DNA from: Prolixibacteraceae bacterium
Lineage (GTDB): Bacteria > Bacteroidota > Bacteroidia > Bacteroidales > Prolixibacteraceae
Assembly (NCBI GenBank): GCA_003506435.1
Contig: DOAQ01000025.1
Span: 62,001 to 126,000 of the forward strand
Reading direction: 5' to 3'
DNA length: 64,000 nucleotides
The position numbers were made by a program, and so were the translations under genes. Below the pieces are notes generated by a model. That model saw only the letters and a list, made by a program, of their open reading frames with translations, was not told the DNA's origin and did no database searches. Each line of letters opens with the position of its first letter. Positions within the stretch are counted from its first letter, which is position 1. This document shows positions 44,272 through 53,029 of the stretch, piece by piece.

Positions 44272-44305
44272 CGCTAAATGGTTTAAATTATTACTGTTGA
44301 AGGCT

Positions 44306-44313
44306 CAAAAATA
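44306..44313 (-). promoter_or_regulatory. Candidate -7 box for alanine dehydrogenase
   Basis: The minus strand reads TATTTTTG, an exact match to the Bacteroidota TAnnTTTG -7 box, about 35 nt before the start codon. Another box of the same sequence lies at 44329-44336. No well-spaced -33 TTG confirms either. Confidence 0.4.
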
Positions 44314-44493
44314 AACCTTGAAACACTTCAAAAATATGATAAAAATACAAGTATTCTATTGGTTGTTAACTTAATTATTCCTGAAAGATATAAATCTCAT
44401 CAAGCCAGAGGATTATTTTTCTGAGGATTTAACACAAATAAATGCTTTACGCTGCCGAACTTCCCGCAGATAGGAATGGTATCAAAATTTGAA

Positions 44494-44501
44494 TATCTTT
44501 G
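44494..44501 (+). promoter_or_regulatory. Candidate -7 box for lepA
   Basis: TATCTTTG is an exact TAnnTTTG match about 54 nt before the lepA ATG, in the 283-nt divergent region with alanine dehydrogenase. A -33 element is not convincing. Confidence 0.4.
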
Positions 44502-44554
44502 CGGAAATTTAAAAACAGAGCAAAGTAGTAGTGAATTAATCGATAAACAGTTGC

Positions 44555-46342
44555 ATGAAGAACATTCGAAATTTCTGTATCATTGCCCACATTGACCACG
44601 GGAAAAGTACCCTGGCCGACCGCTTGCTGGAAATTACCAAAACGGTAAACGAGCGTGATATGACGGAACAGGTTCTCGATAACATGGAGTTGGAAAAGGA
44701 AAGGGGCATCACCATTAAAAGCCATGCCATCCAGATGGATTATGAACTGAATGGCGAAAAATATGTGCTCAACCTGATCGATACCCCCGGACATGTCGAC
44801 TTTTCGTACGAAGTTTCGCGTTCGATTGCTGCCTGCGAAGGAGCTTTACTGATTATTGATGCGACACAGGGCATTCAGGCACAGACCATCTCGAACCTGT
44901 ACCTCGCCATTGAGCACGACCTTGAGATTATTCCGGTACTTAATAAAATGGACCTTCCGAATGCCATGCCAGAAGTGGTGGAGGACCAGATCATTGACCT
45001 GATCGGATGCAAACATTCCGATATCATCCGTGCCAGCGGCAAAACCGGCGAAGGCATTGAAGAAATTCTTCAGCGAATCGTTGAAGTGATTCCGGCGCCA
45101 AAAGGCGACCCGGAAGCGCCGTTACAGGCGCTGATCTTCGATTCGGTTTTCAACTCGTTTCGCGGGGTAATTGCTTATTTTAAAATTGTGAATGGCTCCA
45201 TCACGAAAGGCGATGCGGTTAAATTCATCAATACCAAACGCGAATACGAAGCCGACGAAGTGGGAGTACTCCGCCTGGATATGGAACCCCGCAAAACGCT
45301 CTATGCAGGCGATGTCGGTTATATTATTTCAGGAATAAAAACAGCGAAGGAAGTAAAAGTGGGCGATACCATTACCCACCGGAACCGTCCGTGTCAAAAT
45401 ATTATTGAAGGTTTTGAAGAAGTAAAACCGATGGTGTTTGCCGGTGTTTACCCGATTGAGGCCGAAGATTATGAAGAACTGCGCGCTTCGATGGAGAAAC
45501 TTCAGTTGAATGACGCTTCGCTCACGTTCGAGCCGGAATCGTCGGCTGCGCTGGGCTTTGGATTCCGTTGCGGTTTCCTCGGCATGTTGCACATGGATAT
45601 CATCCAGGAACGGCTTGACCGCGAATTCGATATGAACGTGATTACGACAGTTCCCAACGTTTCGTACCAGGTACACCTGACCGATGGGAATACCCAGTTG
45701 GTTTACAACCCTTCGGGTATGCCGGCGCAGAACGTGATCAGTGAGATCGACGAACCGTATATCCGGGCACAGGTAATTACCAAATCGGAGTTTATTGGCC
45801 AGGTGATGACCCTTTGCCTCGATAAACGCGGAACACTGACGAAACAGGAGTACCTGACCGCTGACCGTGCTGAACTGACATTCGACATGCCGCTGGGCGA
45901 AATTGTGTTCGACTTTTACGATAAACTGAAATCTATTTCGAAAGGATACGCTTCGTTCGACTACCATCAAACCGGTTACAAACCGGCCAAACTGGTACGC
46001 CTCGATATTTTGCTGAACGGCGAAATGGTGGACGCCCTTTCAACCCTGATACACTTCGACAATGCCTATAATTTTGGCCGCCGCATGTGCGAAAAGCTGA
46101 AGGAGCTGATTCCCCGCCAGCAGTTCGATATTGCTATTCAGGCTGCCATTGGTGCCAAAATTATTGCCCGCGAAACCATTAAAGCCGTGCGCAAAGACGT
46201 TACCGCCAAATGTTATGGCGGCGACATTACCCGTAAACGCAAGTTGCTGGAAAAACAGAAAAAGGGTAAAAAACGCATGAAACAGATCGGCAATGTGGAA
46301 GTCCCGCAAAAGGCATTTATGGCGGTGTTGAAGCTGGATTAA
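44555..46342 (+). CDS. lepA: Elongation factor 4 (LepA)
   Basis: This 595-residue GTPase has all G motifs: AHIDHGKST (G1), RGITIK (G2), DTPGHVDF (G3), NKMD (G4). The EF4-specific C-terminal part has LDILLNGEMVDALSTLIH and KAFMAVLKLD. It is a ribosome-associated translational GTPase that back-translocates or remodels elongation complexes, mostly under ionic stress. The length is normal. It is a conserved chromosomal marker, and the accessory island downstream begins just 16 nt after its stop. Confidence 0.99.
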   Translation: MKNIRNFCIIAHIDHGKSTLADRLLEITKTVNERDMTEQVLDNMELEKERGITIKSHAIQMDYELNGEKYVLNLIDTPGHVDFSYEVSRSIAACEGALLIIDATQGIQAQTISNLYLAIEHDLEIIPVLNKMDLPNAMPEVVEDQIIDLIGCKHSDIIRASGKTGEGIEEILQRIVEVIPAPKGDPEAPLQALIFDSVFNSFRGVIAYFKIVNGSITKGDAVKFINTKREYEADEVGVLRLDMEPRKTLYAGDVGYIISGIKTAKEVKVGDTITHRNRPCQNIIEGFEEVKPMVFAGVYPIEAEDYEELRASMEKLQLNDASLTFEPESSAALGFGFRCGFLGMLHMDIIQERLDREFDMNVITTVPNVSYQVHLTDGNTQLVYNPSGMPAQNVISEIDEPYIRAQVITKSEFIGQVMTLCLDKRGTLTKQEYLTADRAELTFDMPLGEIVFDFYDKLKSISKGYASFDYHQTGYKPAKLVRLDILLNGEMVDALSTLIHFDNAYNFGRRMCEKLKELIPRQQFDIAIQAAIGAKIIARETIKAVRKDVTAKCYGGDITRKRKLLEKQKKGKKRMKQIGNVEVPQKAFMAVLKLD

Positions 46343-46358
46343 ACTTGCTGCAATATTG

Positions 46359-46658
46359 CTATTCAAATTTTAAATCATCAGGATTTTGGCGACAGTCCCA
46401 AAGCGTATGCACAATTATTCTTTCACTATCGAATTCATAGAAAAGTATGAAATCGTCAACTATTAGTCCTCGAACAGATTCGATTTCTGTCTTTATACCA
46501 ATTTCAGGCTGCTTTGTGAGAATGGATAGTTCTTTCTTGAATCTTTGGTATAGCTTGATAGAGTATGTCTTGCTTTTATTTCGTTGAGCATAATACTCCA
46601 TTATTTCAAAGAGTTTTCTATTCGCTCTGCCTGACCAAATTATCTTGCGTTTGCCCAT
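46359..46658 (-). CDS. RelE/ParE-family toxin
   Basis: This 99-residue protein has the ParE-like toxin fold: WSGRANRKLFEIMEYYAQRN, a central YSIKLYQRFKKELSIL helix, GIKTEIESVRGLIVDDFILFYEF and a C-terminal strand IIVHTLWDCRQNP. The gene overlaps the end of the upstream antitoxin frame by 19 nt, the usual type II toxin-antitoxin arrangement. ParE members poison gyrase and RelE members cleave mRNA on the ribosome. This sequence resembles ParE more. It lies immediately after lepA, convergent to it. Confidence 0.9.
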   Translation of the reverse strand: MGKRKIIWSGRANRKLFEIMEYYAQRNKSKTYSIKLYQRFKKELSILTKQPEIGIKTEIESVRGLIVDDFILFYEFDSERIIVHTLWDCRQNPDDLKFE

Positions 46659-46876
46659 CTTGCAACTTCTTTGTCAAGACTTTCATGCTCAATAAATTGC
46701 CCTTGTTCAATCTCTTTCTTTGACTCCATGATTTCCCTTCTTTGCTCTGGAGTAAGCAAAAGCACTTCTGTGTCGGTTTTGGAATCAAGAATAGTCTTAA
46801 CGGCCTTGAGAAAGGAAACATCATTTATTTCTGTTATCCTATGAATCAAGAGTCTTTTTAATTCAGTTGTTGTCAT
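46640..46876 (-). CDS. Antitoxin of the RelE/ParE pair
   Basis: This 78-residue protein has a helical N-terminus (MTTTELKRLLIHRITEIND) and a C-terminal PEQRREIMESKKEIEQGQFIEHESL segment typical of small antitoxins that wrap the toxin (addiction module family). It is transcribed first and overlaps the toxin gene, so translation is coupled. A TACTTTTG -7 box on the minus strand at 46899-46906 is likely its promoter. Autorepression by the antitoxin would be expected. Confidence 0.85.
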   Translation of the reverse strand: MTTTELKRLLIHRITEINDVSFLKAVKTILDSKTDTEVLLLTPEQRREIMESKKEIEQGQFIEHESLDKEVARWANAR

Positions 46877-46898
46877 AACTATCCTTTTTTTATCTCCT

Positions 46899-46906
46899 CA
46901 AAAGTA
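46899..46906 (-). promoter_or_regulatory. Candidate -7 box for the toxin-antitoxin operon
   Basis: The minus strand reads TACTTTTG, an exact TAnnTTTG -7 match, 23 nt before the antitoxin start codon. Confidence 0.5.
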
Positions 46907-46954
46907 CAAAATATTTTGCATCAGGGGAAGTTCTGTTTTCGTCATGCAATTATT

Positions 46955-47083
46955 GCTAACGGTGATGGTATGGTGTCGTGCGGGATTACGAAGCGATTTC
47001 TTATCAGTTTACATCGACTTTTTTTACGAGCCTCAAACCTTTGCAAACCGATGAAACCCGCATGCACTATACCATGTGTTGGC
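46955..47083. repeat. Imperfect long palindrome (MITE- or attC-like)
   Basis: The ends 46955-46984 and 47057-47083 are imperfect inverted repeats. They share CCCGCA/TGCGGG, ATACCAT/ATGGTAT and GTTAGC/GTTGGC blocks, around a 72-nt AT-rich core. Length is in the range of integron attC sites, but the exact attC core boxes are not met. Its right end, TTGGCAACC at 47079-47087, recurs as an inverted copy on the far side of the FRG gene. Confidence 0.55.
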
Positions 47084-47094
47084 AACCGTTTTTA

Positions 47095-47886
47095 TTATTT
47101 CAAATTCCATTTCATTTTTATCTGATTAACTAATCCATATAAATCAGGATATACTGAATGGAAATCTACACCAGCCATAATTAAGTCAGTTAAAATATCA
47201 GATGAAGATTCTGTATCAATATTTATCTTTGCAAGATTAAAATAATCATCTCTTTTTACTAATTCTTCTAACGGCGTTTTATCTTTCCCAAATAATATAA
47301 ATCCACTCTTTTGGGCAATTAGTCTCTCATCGTAGAAAGAAGGCATGACGGCAATTGGTAAATCAGGCATATTATTAGTATGGTCGTGGGATGGATTTAT
47401 ATAACTATCGACTTTTTTATGAACTAATTTACCATAAAAATCAAAAACTACTTTCTCATGATGCAATATATTATTAAAATCCCAAGGGTCTATAATCCAT
47501 ACAACAGGCTGTTTACATTCTTCTGAATTTTTAATTGCAAAAAATAACGCTGTCAACGAACTTTCTGTCCAATCAAGTAATCTTGTGGGTAATCCAAAAT
47601 GTTGCATTAAATGCAAATACTCGTAATCAGTTTCCTTGTGTATTTTACATTTTCGCTTAAAAGTCTTAAATATATCGTATTCAGTTCGATATGAATAATC
47701 GTCATCTACCCATGTATCTTTTCTTAAAATTGTAGGTAAATTCAAATAGGTATCTTTTGAGTGTCCACGGTACCATAAGTTATCTGTGAATGTGTGACTG
47801 ATATGATTAACAGCACTTATATATTCACTCAGTGACTTAACTGGTTGAATATTTGTCATCACATGTTCTATTTCTCTAAATTCCAT
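47095..47886 (-). CDS. FRG-domain protein
   Basis: This 263-residue protein has the FRG hallmarks: LWYRGHSKDTYLNLPTILR near the N-terminus and the QHFGLPTRLLDWT block at about residue 115, followed by ALFFAI. FRG-domain proteins are of unknown biochemical function and are common in accessory islands, where some are suspected to act in phage defence. The coding region is clearly more AT-rich than neighbouring lepA and sppA, suggesting transfer. It is bracketed by inverted TTGGCAACC and GGTTGCCAA copies 8 nt past its stop and about 20 nt before its start. An internal Met (residue 10, MTNIQPVK) is a possible alternative start. Confidence 0.88.
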   Translation of the reverse strand: MEFREIEHVMTNIQPVKSLSEYISAVNHISHTFTDNLWYRGHSKDTYLNLPTILRKDTWVDDDYSYRTEYDIFKTFKRKCKIHKETDYEYLHLMQHFGLPTRLLDWTESSLTALFFAIKNSEECKQPVVWIIDPWDFNNILHHEKVVFDFYGKLVHKKVDSYINPSHDHTNNMPDLPIAVMPSFYDERLIAQKSGFILFGKDKTPLEELVKRDDYFNLAKINIDTESSSDILTDLIMAGVDFHSVYPDLYGLVNQIKMKWNLK

Positions 47887-48822
47887 AGCTGCAAGTTTTT
47901 TAAAATGGTTGCCAATGTTTGTATATAATCACCTGCGTTTATTTCTGCCTTATCATCATTCGATCAGCGCTTGTTTCTTCATCCCCTCAGAGCCGGGCAA
48001 AAGTGAAAAATAAACTACCTGCAATTTATAATTATTTAGCAAAAGATCATATCGTTTGGTGAAAGGATTTGAAGATTAATTGGACGGGAAAGTTGCAAAA
48101 CGCCCTAAAGGAATAGCCAGGGGCTTTCCGGTATTGGTAGAGATTCCGGCATGCGCCGGAATGACGGGGGAAAAGAGGAATGACGTGAAAGAAAGGAGGA
48201 ATGACTAAAATATGGGGCTGTTCCTATGTGGTTCTATGAGTCTATGTGGTTCACCGGCTGTTGACCACCTCCCCCTTCGGGTACTCCCTGTCTGCCGTCA
48301 GGCAGGTTCCTAAAAAAGGAGGAGAATTTTTGACATGGTGATTTGCGAGTGAATTTACCAAATAATAGAAGCAATCGGAAAAGAGGAAAACCAATAAAAT
48401 ATTTGCAGGCTTAAAGTCTCCCCGCCTGGGGAGATTTAGAGGGGTCTCATCGCTTCAAAAGTTACTATAATCACCTGGAATTTTTGTATGGTGGTGTGCG
48501 AAGGGATTCCGGCTTTCGCCGGAATGACAAAAACAAAAGAGGAATGACAAAAAGAAAAGAGGAATGGCGGGGAAAGGGCAATGACGGGGGAAAAGAGGAA
48601 CGACGCAAGAAAGAGGCTGTTTCTTCAAAATTGGATATTCAATATTTTTATTGGACATATCCCAAAACAAGTAAAAGCGCCGGGTCTGATTACAAACCCG
48701 GCGCTTCGTTATAAAATTTTTATACCCTCCTTTTCCAAATACCTTGGGAAACCTTCCCATGCATCGTGGGAGCCTTATGGAAGCGCTTCCCACACACCTT
48801 GGGAAGCAGGGGCTTATTTTTC
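47887..48822. repeat. Gene-free, repeat-rich intergenic region
   Basis: This 936-nt region holds no credible gene. It contains GGTTGCCAATG (47907-47917), the inverted end of the FRG bracket. Two copies of an ATTCCGGC-N4-GCCGGAATGAC hairpin (48143-48166 and 48506-48529) each run into degenerate GAGGAATGAC-rich tandem units. A CTGCC-GTCA-GGCAG hairpin lies at 48292-48305 and a CTCCCC-GCCT-GGGGAG hairpin near 48418-48433. A cluster of TTGGGAA/TTCCCA palindromes sits at 48741-48807. The reading frames over this region follow the repeat composition and are not genes. Confidence 0.75.
48675..48706 (-). terminator. Terminator hairpin downstream of sppA
   Basis: AAGCGCCGGGT (48675-48685) and ACCCGGCGCTT (48696-48706) form an 11-bp GC-rich stem with a 10-nt loop. 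On the minus strand it is followed by TTTACTTGTTTTG, so it can end transcription from sppA. Confidence 0.75.
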
Positions 48823-50586
48823 TTAATTTATCGAAATATCGTACGGCATGCGGGCCATTATACCTTTGGTGCTGAGCGCACTTTTCAGTTGTTCGTAATA
48901 CCGGTAGTTTTCGCCCAGTTCACTGCGAATAAAACTCATTTTTGCCGATCCCGACAGTTGTTTTATCAGTTCATCAATCGGGTCTTTCAGTTTCGGATAT
49001 TCCGAGATGCGGTAATTTTCAAGCCCGGCCATTTCTTTCGCCAGTTCAATTGCTTCGGCGATTCCTCCGTGCAGGTCAACCAGCCTTAGTTCCTTTGCTT
49101 TTACTGAAGCCCAGACCCGGCCCTGTCCGATTTCGTCTACTTCCGGTTTGGTCATTTGGCGACCGTCGGCCACACGACCGATGAAAGTGTCGTATCCGTT
49201 TTCAACCATCGATTGCATCAAGTCCTGCTCAAACGGGGTCATTTTGCGGGTCAGCGAAGGCATGTCGGAATGCTCGTTGGTAGTTACCACATCCTGCGTA
49301 ATGCCCAGTTTGTCGTTAAGCAGTTCTCCGGCGTTGGGGATCATCCCGAAAATACCGATTGAACCGGTGATGGTGGTGCGGTCGGCAATGATCGTGTCGG
49401 CGGCGGCGGCAATGTAATATCCGCCCGACGCAGCCACATCGCCCATCGAAGCAATCACGGGTTTTACTTCGCTGGCCAGCTTCACTTCGCGCCAGATTAC
49501 GTCTGACCCATAGGCGCTCCCGCCCGGCGAGTTGATGCGCAAAACAATGGCTTTCACGGTCGAGTCGCGGCGTGCCAGACGAATAGCTTTCGACAGTTCG
49601 TCCGATTTAATGCCTTCGTCGCCAAACCCGTCGATTTCGCCGCTGGCATAAACCACTGCAATTTTATCGCGGATCAAACCTTTTGTTTCCGTCGAAGGCA
49701 CTTTTTTATATTTGGCAACTTCAATCGTTTTTAAATCTTTTTTCAGGCTTATTCCTGAAAGTTCTTTCAGGTCGTCGAGTACCTGATCAAAATATTTCAG
49801 TTCATCAACCAGCTTGTTTTCAAGAGAAAAATCCCCTTTCCGGAAGGTAGCTACCTGGTTGGCAATACGGTTCAGTTCGTCAACGGTTATTCCGCGGGCG
49901 ACAGAAATATCCTGAAGCATTTCGCTCCAGATACCTGTCAGATAGCTGAGCGTTTGCTCGCGGTTCTCCGGGCTCATATCTTCGCGCGTAAAACTCTCAA
50001 CAGCAGCTTTAAACTTTCCGTGGCGGACAATCTGAACTTCAACACCCAGTTTTTCAAGCCCTTTTTTATAAAAATTGCGTTCGCCGCCCAACCCGCGAAA
50101 ATCGATGGCCCCTTGCGGGTTCAACACGATTGTATCAGCCGCAGTGGCCAGATAATATGCCTTTTGCGACATGAATTCGCCGTATGCGTAAATAAATTTT
50201 TTGGATTCCTTGAAATCGATGAGCGCTTTGCGTATTTCTTCAACTGTTGCAATTCCGGCCGATACTTCTGTCGGGTCGAGATAAATTCCTTTGATGCGGT
50301 CATCGGTTTTTGCCTTTTTGATGCACGCGAGAATGTCGTTCAGCCCAATTTTCTTCGATCCTTCGAAGCCCGGAATATCCAGCTCTTCAAATGGGTTATT
50401 GGTTGCCCGTTCAATAATCTGGGCGTCCAGATCGAGATGCAATATTGAATTGTCTTCAACGGTAACAATCTGATCTCCGGACGAAACAATGGCGGTGATC
50501 ACCCCGATAAAAATGAATAACGTCAGTAAACCAACCACCAACATTCCGACAATGCTGGCCAATGTAAATTTTAAAAAATCTCTCAT
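48823..50586 (-). CDS. sppA: Signal peptide peptidase SppA, 67K type
   Basis: This 587-residue inner-membrane protein has an N-terminal helix (FLKFTLASIVGMLVVGLLTLFIFIG). The first SppA/S49 domain carries the catalytic Lys (GEFMSQKAYYLA). The second carries the nucleophile Ser (GDVAASGGYYIA) and TTITGSIGIFG. In the 67K class the Ser and Lys lie on separate halves of one chain and join in a tetramer. It degrades signal-peptide remnants in the membrane. The gene is divergent from folK. Length matches the E. coli-type enzyme (about 618) with a slightly shorter chain. Confidence 0.97.
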   Translation of the reverse strand: MRDFLKFTLASIVGMLVVGLLTLFIFIGVITAIVSSGDQIVTVEDNSILHLDLDAQIIERATNNPFEELDIPGFEGSKKIGLNDILACIKKAKTDDRIKGIYLDPTEVSAGIATVEEIRKALIDFKESKKFIYAYGEFMSQKAYYLATAADTIVLNPQGAIDFRGLGGERNFYKKGLEKLGVEVQIVRHGKFKAAVESFTREDMSPENREQTLSYLTGIWSEMLQDISVARGITVDELNRIANQVATFRKGDFSLENKLVDELKYFDQVLDDLKELSGISLKKDLKTIEVAKYKKVPSTETKGLIRDKIAVVYASGEIDGFGDEGIKSDELSKAIRLARRDSTVKAIVLRINSPGGSAYGSDVIWREVKLASEVKPVIASMGDVAASGGYYIAAAADTIIADRTTITGSIGIFGMIPNAGELLNDKLGITQDVVTTNEHSDMPSLTRKMTPFEQDLMQSMVENGYDTFIGRVADGRQMTKPEVDEIGQGRVWASVKAKELRLVDLHGGIAEAIELAKEMAGLENYRISEYPKLKDPIDELIKQLSGSAKMSFIRSELGENYRYYEQLKSALSTKGIMARMPYDISIN

Positions 50587-50676
50587 GCTGATATTTTTAA
50601 TGGTTTTTCAATACAGGTTTTGTTCTTATATGAATTTGTACGAATTTAGCGAATTTGTTACAAACCGGATCAAAAG

Positions 50677-51177
50677 ATGGAACAACTTTATTTATTGTTA
50701 GGTGGAAATTTGGGTGACAAGCAGAAAATTTTTACTGAAACAGAACGACAGATCGGGCTGCAACTGGGGGAAGTTGTGAGAAAATCGCATATTTATGAGA
50801 CAGAACCCTGGGGTTTTGAATCGGACGATTTGTTTTGGAACCAGGCAATGATCGTGGAAACAGCCCTGCCGGAAACTGAATGTCTGCGCATCATTCATGC
50901 CATCGAAGAAGAAGTTGGCCGCATCCGTTCCAACCAGCAATATTCATCCAGGATCATTGATGTTGATATTCTTTTTTACGGCGATCATGTTGTCAACAGT
51001 CAGGAACTGGAAATTCCGCATCCGCGAATGATCGGGCGGAAGTTTGTATTGGTTCCTCTTTCCGAAATTGCTTCCGGAAAAATTCACCCGGTTTTCGGGA
51101 AAACTATTGCCCAGCTTTTAACCGACTGCCCGGACCCGTTGCGGGTTTCCATATTGGAAACTCCGTTTGTATCCTGA
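50677..51177 (+). CDS. folK: 6-hydroxymethyl-7,8-dihydropterin pyrophosphokinase (HPPK)
   Basis: This 166-residue cytoplasmic enzyme has the N-terminal LLGGNLGDKQ block and YETEPWGF. The ATP/magnesium signature YSSRIIDVDILFYG is present with its Asp pair, followed by IPHPRMIGRKFVLVPL. It transfers pyrophosphate from ATP to 6-hydroxymethyl-dihydropterin in folate synthesis. It is read as the single-domain form, without fused FolB or FolP. Confidence 0.96.
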   Translation: MEQLYLLLGGNLGDKQKIFTETERQIGLQLGEVVRKSHIYETEPWGFESDDLFWNQAMIVETALPETECLRIIHAIEEEVGRIRSNQQYSSRIIDVDILFYGDHVVNSQELEIPHPRMIGRKFVLVPLSEIASGKIHPVFGKTIAQLLTDCPDPLRVSILETPFVS

Positions 51178-51189
51178 AAAGAAACCTGC

Positions 51190-51900
51190 CTACTCGTGGT
51201 AAACGTCGCCACCGCTCGATTCATTAATATCTTTTGACGAAGGGCTTCCGTGGTAACAGATGTCGGCCCCGCTACTGGCGCTGGCTTTTATGCGTTCGGT
51301 AACATATACCACTGCATCGGAACCGCTTGATGCAGAAACTTCGCAAACTTTTGTTTTCAGATCTTCGGCATTCAGGTCGCTGCCGCTCGATGAAGAAGCT
51401 TCCATGTAACCGGCTGTTCCTTTCAGATCGGTATCGCTGCCGCTGCTGGTACTTACAGTCAGTCGGTCGGCATTTACTTCAAGCTCAATGTCGCTGCCGC
51501 TGCTGGCATCAATTTTCAGGTTTTTTACCTGCAAAAGCCCCTGTGATTCCACGTCCGATCCCGAATCAGCAGTCAGCATATCCAGTTCCCTGAAGGTTAC
51601 ATAAACCTTTCTTTCGACATTCCATCTCCAGCTAAAGCTCTTCTCCATATAAATCCGCAGAACCCCGTCGCGTACTTCTGTTTTCAGATTATCGATAATA
51701 TCTTCATCTGCTTCAACGGTAATTTTTTCAGCATTGCCTTGTGTCAGGTACAAATCGATTCCCGTGCTGACCTTAATGGCATGAAAAGGTTCAGTTTTTC
51801 GGTCCCGCCTGCCGGTGTCTTTTTCATTTACCGGAGCAGCGAGAGAAGATATCCCAAATAAAGCGAGGGTTAAAATGGAAAGTAATTTTAATGTTTTCAT
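51190..51900 (-). CDS. DUF2807 (GIN-domain) secreted beta-helix protein
   Basis: This 236-residue protein has a signal peptide ending near SLAAP. The rest is a DUF2807 right-handed beta-helix with a striking run of SSGSD-type turns (SGSDVES, SSGSDIEL, SSGSDTDL, SSGSDLNA, SSGSDAVV, SSGADICY). The opening AIKVSTGIDLYLTQGNAEKITVEADEDI segment is typical. These proteins are common in Bacteroidota and their function is not established; an adhesin or anti-sigma-linked role has been suggested for relatives. It converges with folK, with only 12 nt between stops. Confidence 0.88.
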   Translation of the reverse strand: MKTLKLLSILTLALFGISSLAAPVNEKDTGRRDRKTEPFHAIKVSTGIDLYLTQGNAEKITVEADEDIIDNLKTEVRDGVLRIYMEKSFSWRWNVERKVYVTFRELDMLTADSGSDVESQGLLQVKNLKIDASSGSDIELEVNADRLTVSTSSGSDTDLKGTAGYMEASSSSGSDLNAEDLKTKVCEVSASSGSDAVVYVTERIKASASSGADICYHGSPSSKDINESSGGDVYHE

Positions 51901-52435
51901 ACGTATAAATTTTCAAATTTGGTTTGTACAATTTTCGTATCAGCTTTCGCTTGTCAATCTAAATATCAACGGTATGGAATAGCCATTTATACATTCCCGG
52001 TTTGCGTGGGCTTTGCCCTCATGGCTATTTCATGGGCTAATTGTTTTATAATGTTACTGTTTGTTGATCACATTTCTTCGTTTCCATGTCAATACGTTTT
52101 AGGTTAAGACGACTGTTTTTTAGATTTGTTACCAAACTTAGAAAGGCATAAACTATTTTTTATACCTTTTTCGTTGAAATAGCAAAATTGATCGGTGAAT
52201 TACCAGTTCAATCTATTTCGATCCTCAAGCCTATTGATAATTTAGCCGAAAGTAAAGGCGGAATTTTTATGCCAAACAAGCACCAAAAAGCAAAATTCAT
52301 CGTTAATCGTGTAGACAAAACAATATATTTGAAATTATTTCATAAATTTGGTTATCTGAAACGAAACGTTTCATCGTTGTTTTTGCGATTTCGGGAAATT
52401 TGGGTACAGGATTGAAATTTATATTTTTAAGAATT
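51901..52435. other. Gene-free AT-rich intergenic region
   Basis: No gene is recognised in these 535 nt. Short open frames at 51919-52107 (62 codons) and 52188-52415 (75 codons) lack family resemblance or a leader, so I leave them out. A perfect 10-bp palindrome, GAAACGTTTC, lies at 52363-52372, about 64 nt before the receiver-protein start, and may be an operator. Confidence 0.6.
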
Positions 52436-52936
52436 ATGCAAAATACTAGAAACCCGTTGATTTTTGTTGTGGAAGACAATCAGATGTACAATAAACTGGT
52501 TGTCAGCTATCTGAGATCAAATAAACTGACGAACGTTGAATCGTACCTAACTGGGGAAGAAGCTTTGGCCAACCTGCACAAAAAACCCGATATTGTCATT
52601 CAGGATTACCTGCTTGATAAAATGACCGGTATTGATGTTCTGGTGAGAACAAAAAAGATTTGTCCCGACACTGAATTTATTTTCCTTTCGGGGCAGGACA
52701 GTATTGATATTGCCATCAACAGCATGAAATACGGGGCGTACGATTATATTGTGAAAGACCAGATGGCCCTAAAAAAGATGGTGGATAAAATCCATAAAAT
52801 CCTTTCGGTACACAACCTGAAGAAGACCAATAAACGATACAAAATTGGTGTCATCTTGTTTTTTTCCGTCCTTTTTGTATTGATTGTTGTGACGATATTG
52901 TATGCAATTATGAACCCCGACACGTTTGGCTTGTAA
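52436..52936 (+). CDS. Membrane-anchored response-regulator receiver protein
   Basis: This 166-residue protein is read from 52436. This Met starts the receiver domain directly, while an upstream Met at 52400 adds 12 poorly fitting residues. The receiver domain is complete: VVEDN acidic site (Asp14), phosphoacceptor Asp57 (DIVIQDYL), switch Ser85 and conserved Lys107 (YDYIVKD). Instead of a DNA-binding output domain the chain ends with a basic linker and one hydrophobic helix (about residues 138-160, GVILFFSVLFVLIVVTILY). Tethering a receiver domain to the membrane is unusual. It could dock on a membrane kinase or act as a phosphate sink. No cognate kinase is adjacent. Confidence 0.9.
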   Translation: MQNTRNPLIFVVEDNQMYNKLVVSYLRSNKLTNVESYLTGEEALANLHKKPDIVIQDYLLDKMTGIDVLVRTKKICPDTEFIFLSGQDSIDIAINSMKYGAYDYIVKDQMALKKMVDKIHKILSVHNLKKTNKRYKIGVILFFSVLFVLIVVTILYAIMNPDTFGL

Positions 52937-52960
52937 TAACCAACAAAAATAGTATCAATA

Positions 52961-52989
52961 AAAAAATCCCGCGAAACAGCGGGATTTTT
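52961..52989. terminator. Bidirectional terminator
   Basis: AAAAATCCCGC and GCGGGATTTTT (52962-52972, 52979-52989) form an 11-bp stem with a 6-nt loop, flanked by A and T runs on each side. It serves both the receiver gene (+) and the S41 protease (-). Confidence 0.9.
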
Positions 52990-53029
52990 GTTGGTATCGT
53001 TCCTGAATTCTCAGGATTCATTATGAACA

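Noticed and set aside
45329..45970. 213-codon minus-strand open frame inside lepA
   Set aside because: It is antisense to highly conserved LepA motifs; no domain is seen.
46955..47083. Full integron attC site
   Set aside because: Length and inverted-repeat layout fit, but the RYYYAAC and GTTRRRY core boxes are not met, and no integrase is visible; kept only as an imperfect palindrome.
48484..48826. Open frames over the repeat region before sppA (48484-48714 and 48581-48826)
   Set aside because: Their composition (runs of Lys/Arg/Gly, then degenerate repeats) follows the repetitive DNA and not a protein family.
49954..50448. 164-codon plus-strand open frame opposite sppA
   Set aside because: It is antisense to the SppA N-terminal half and lacks a leader or domain.
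52188..52415. 75-codon open frame before the receiver gene
   Set aside because: No family resemblance, overlaps the receiver promoter area and the region is generally AT-rich; kept as non-coding.
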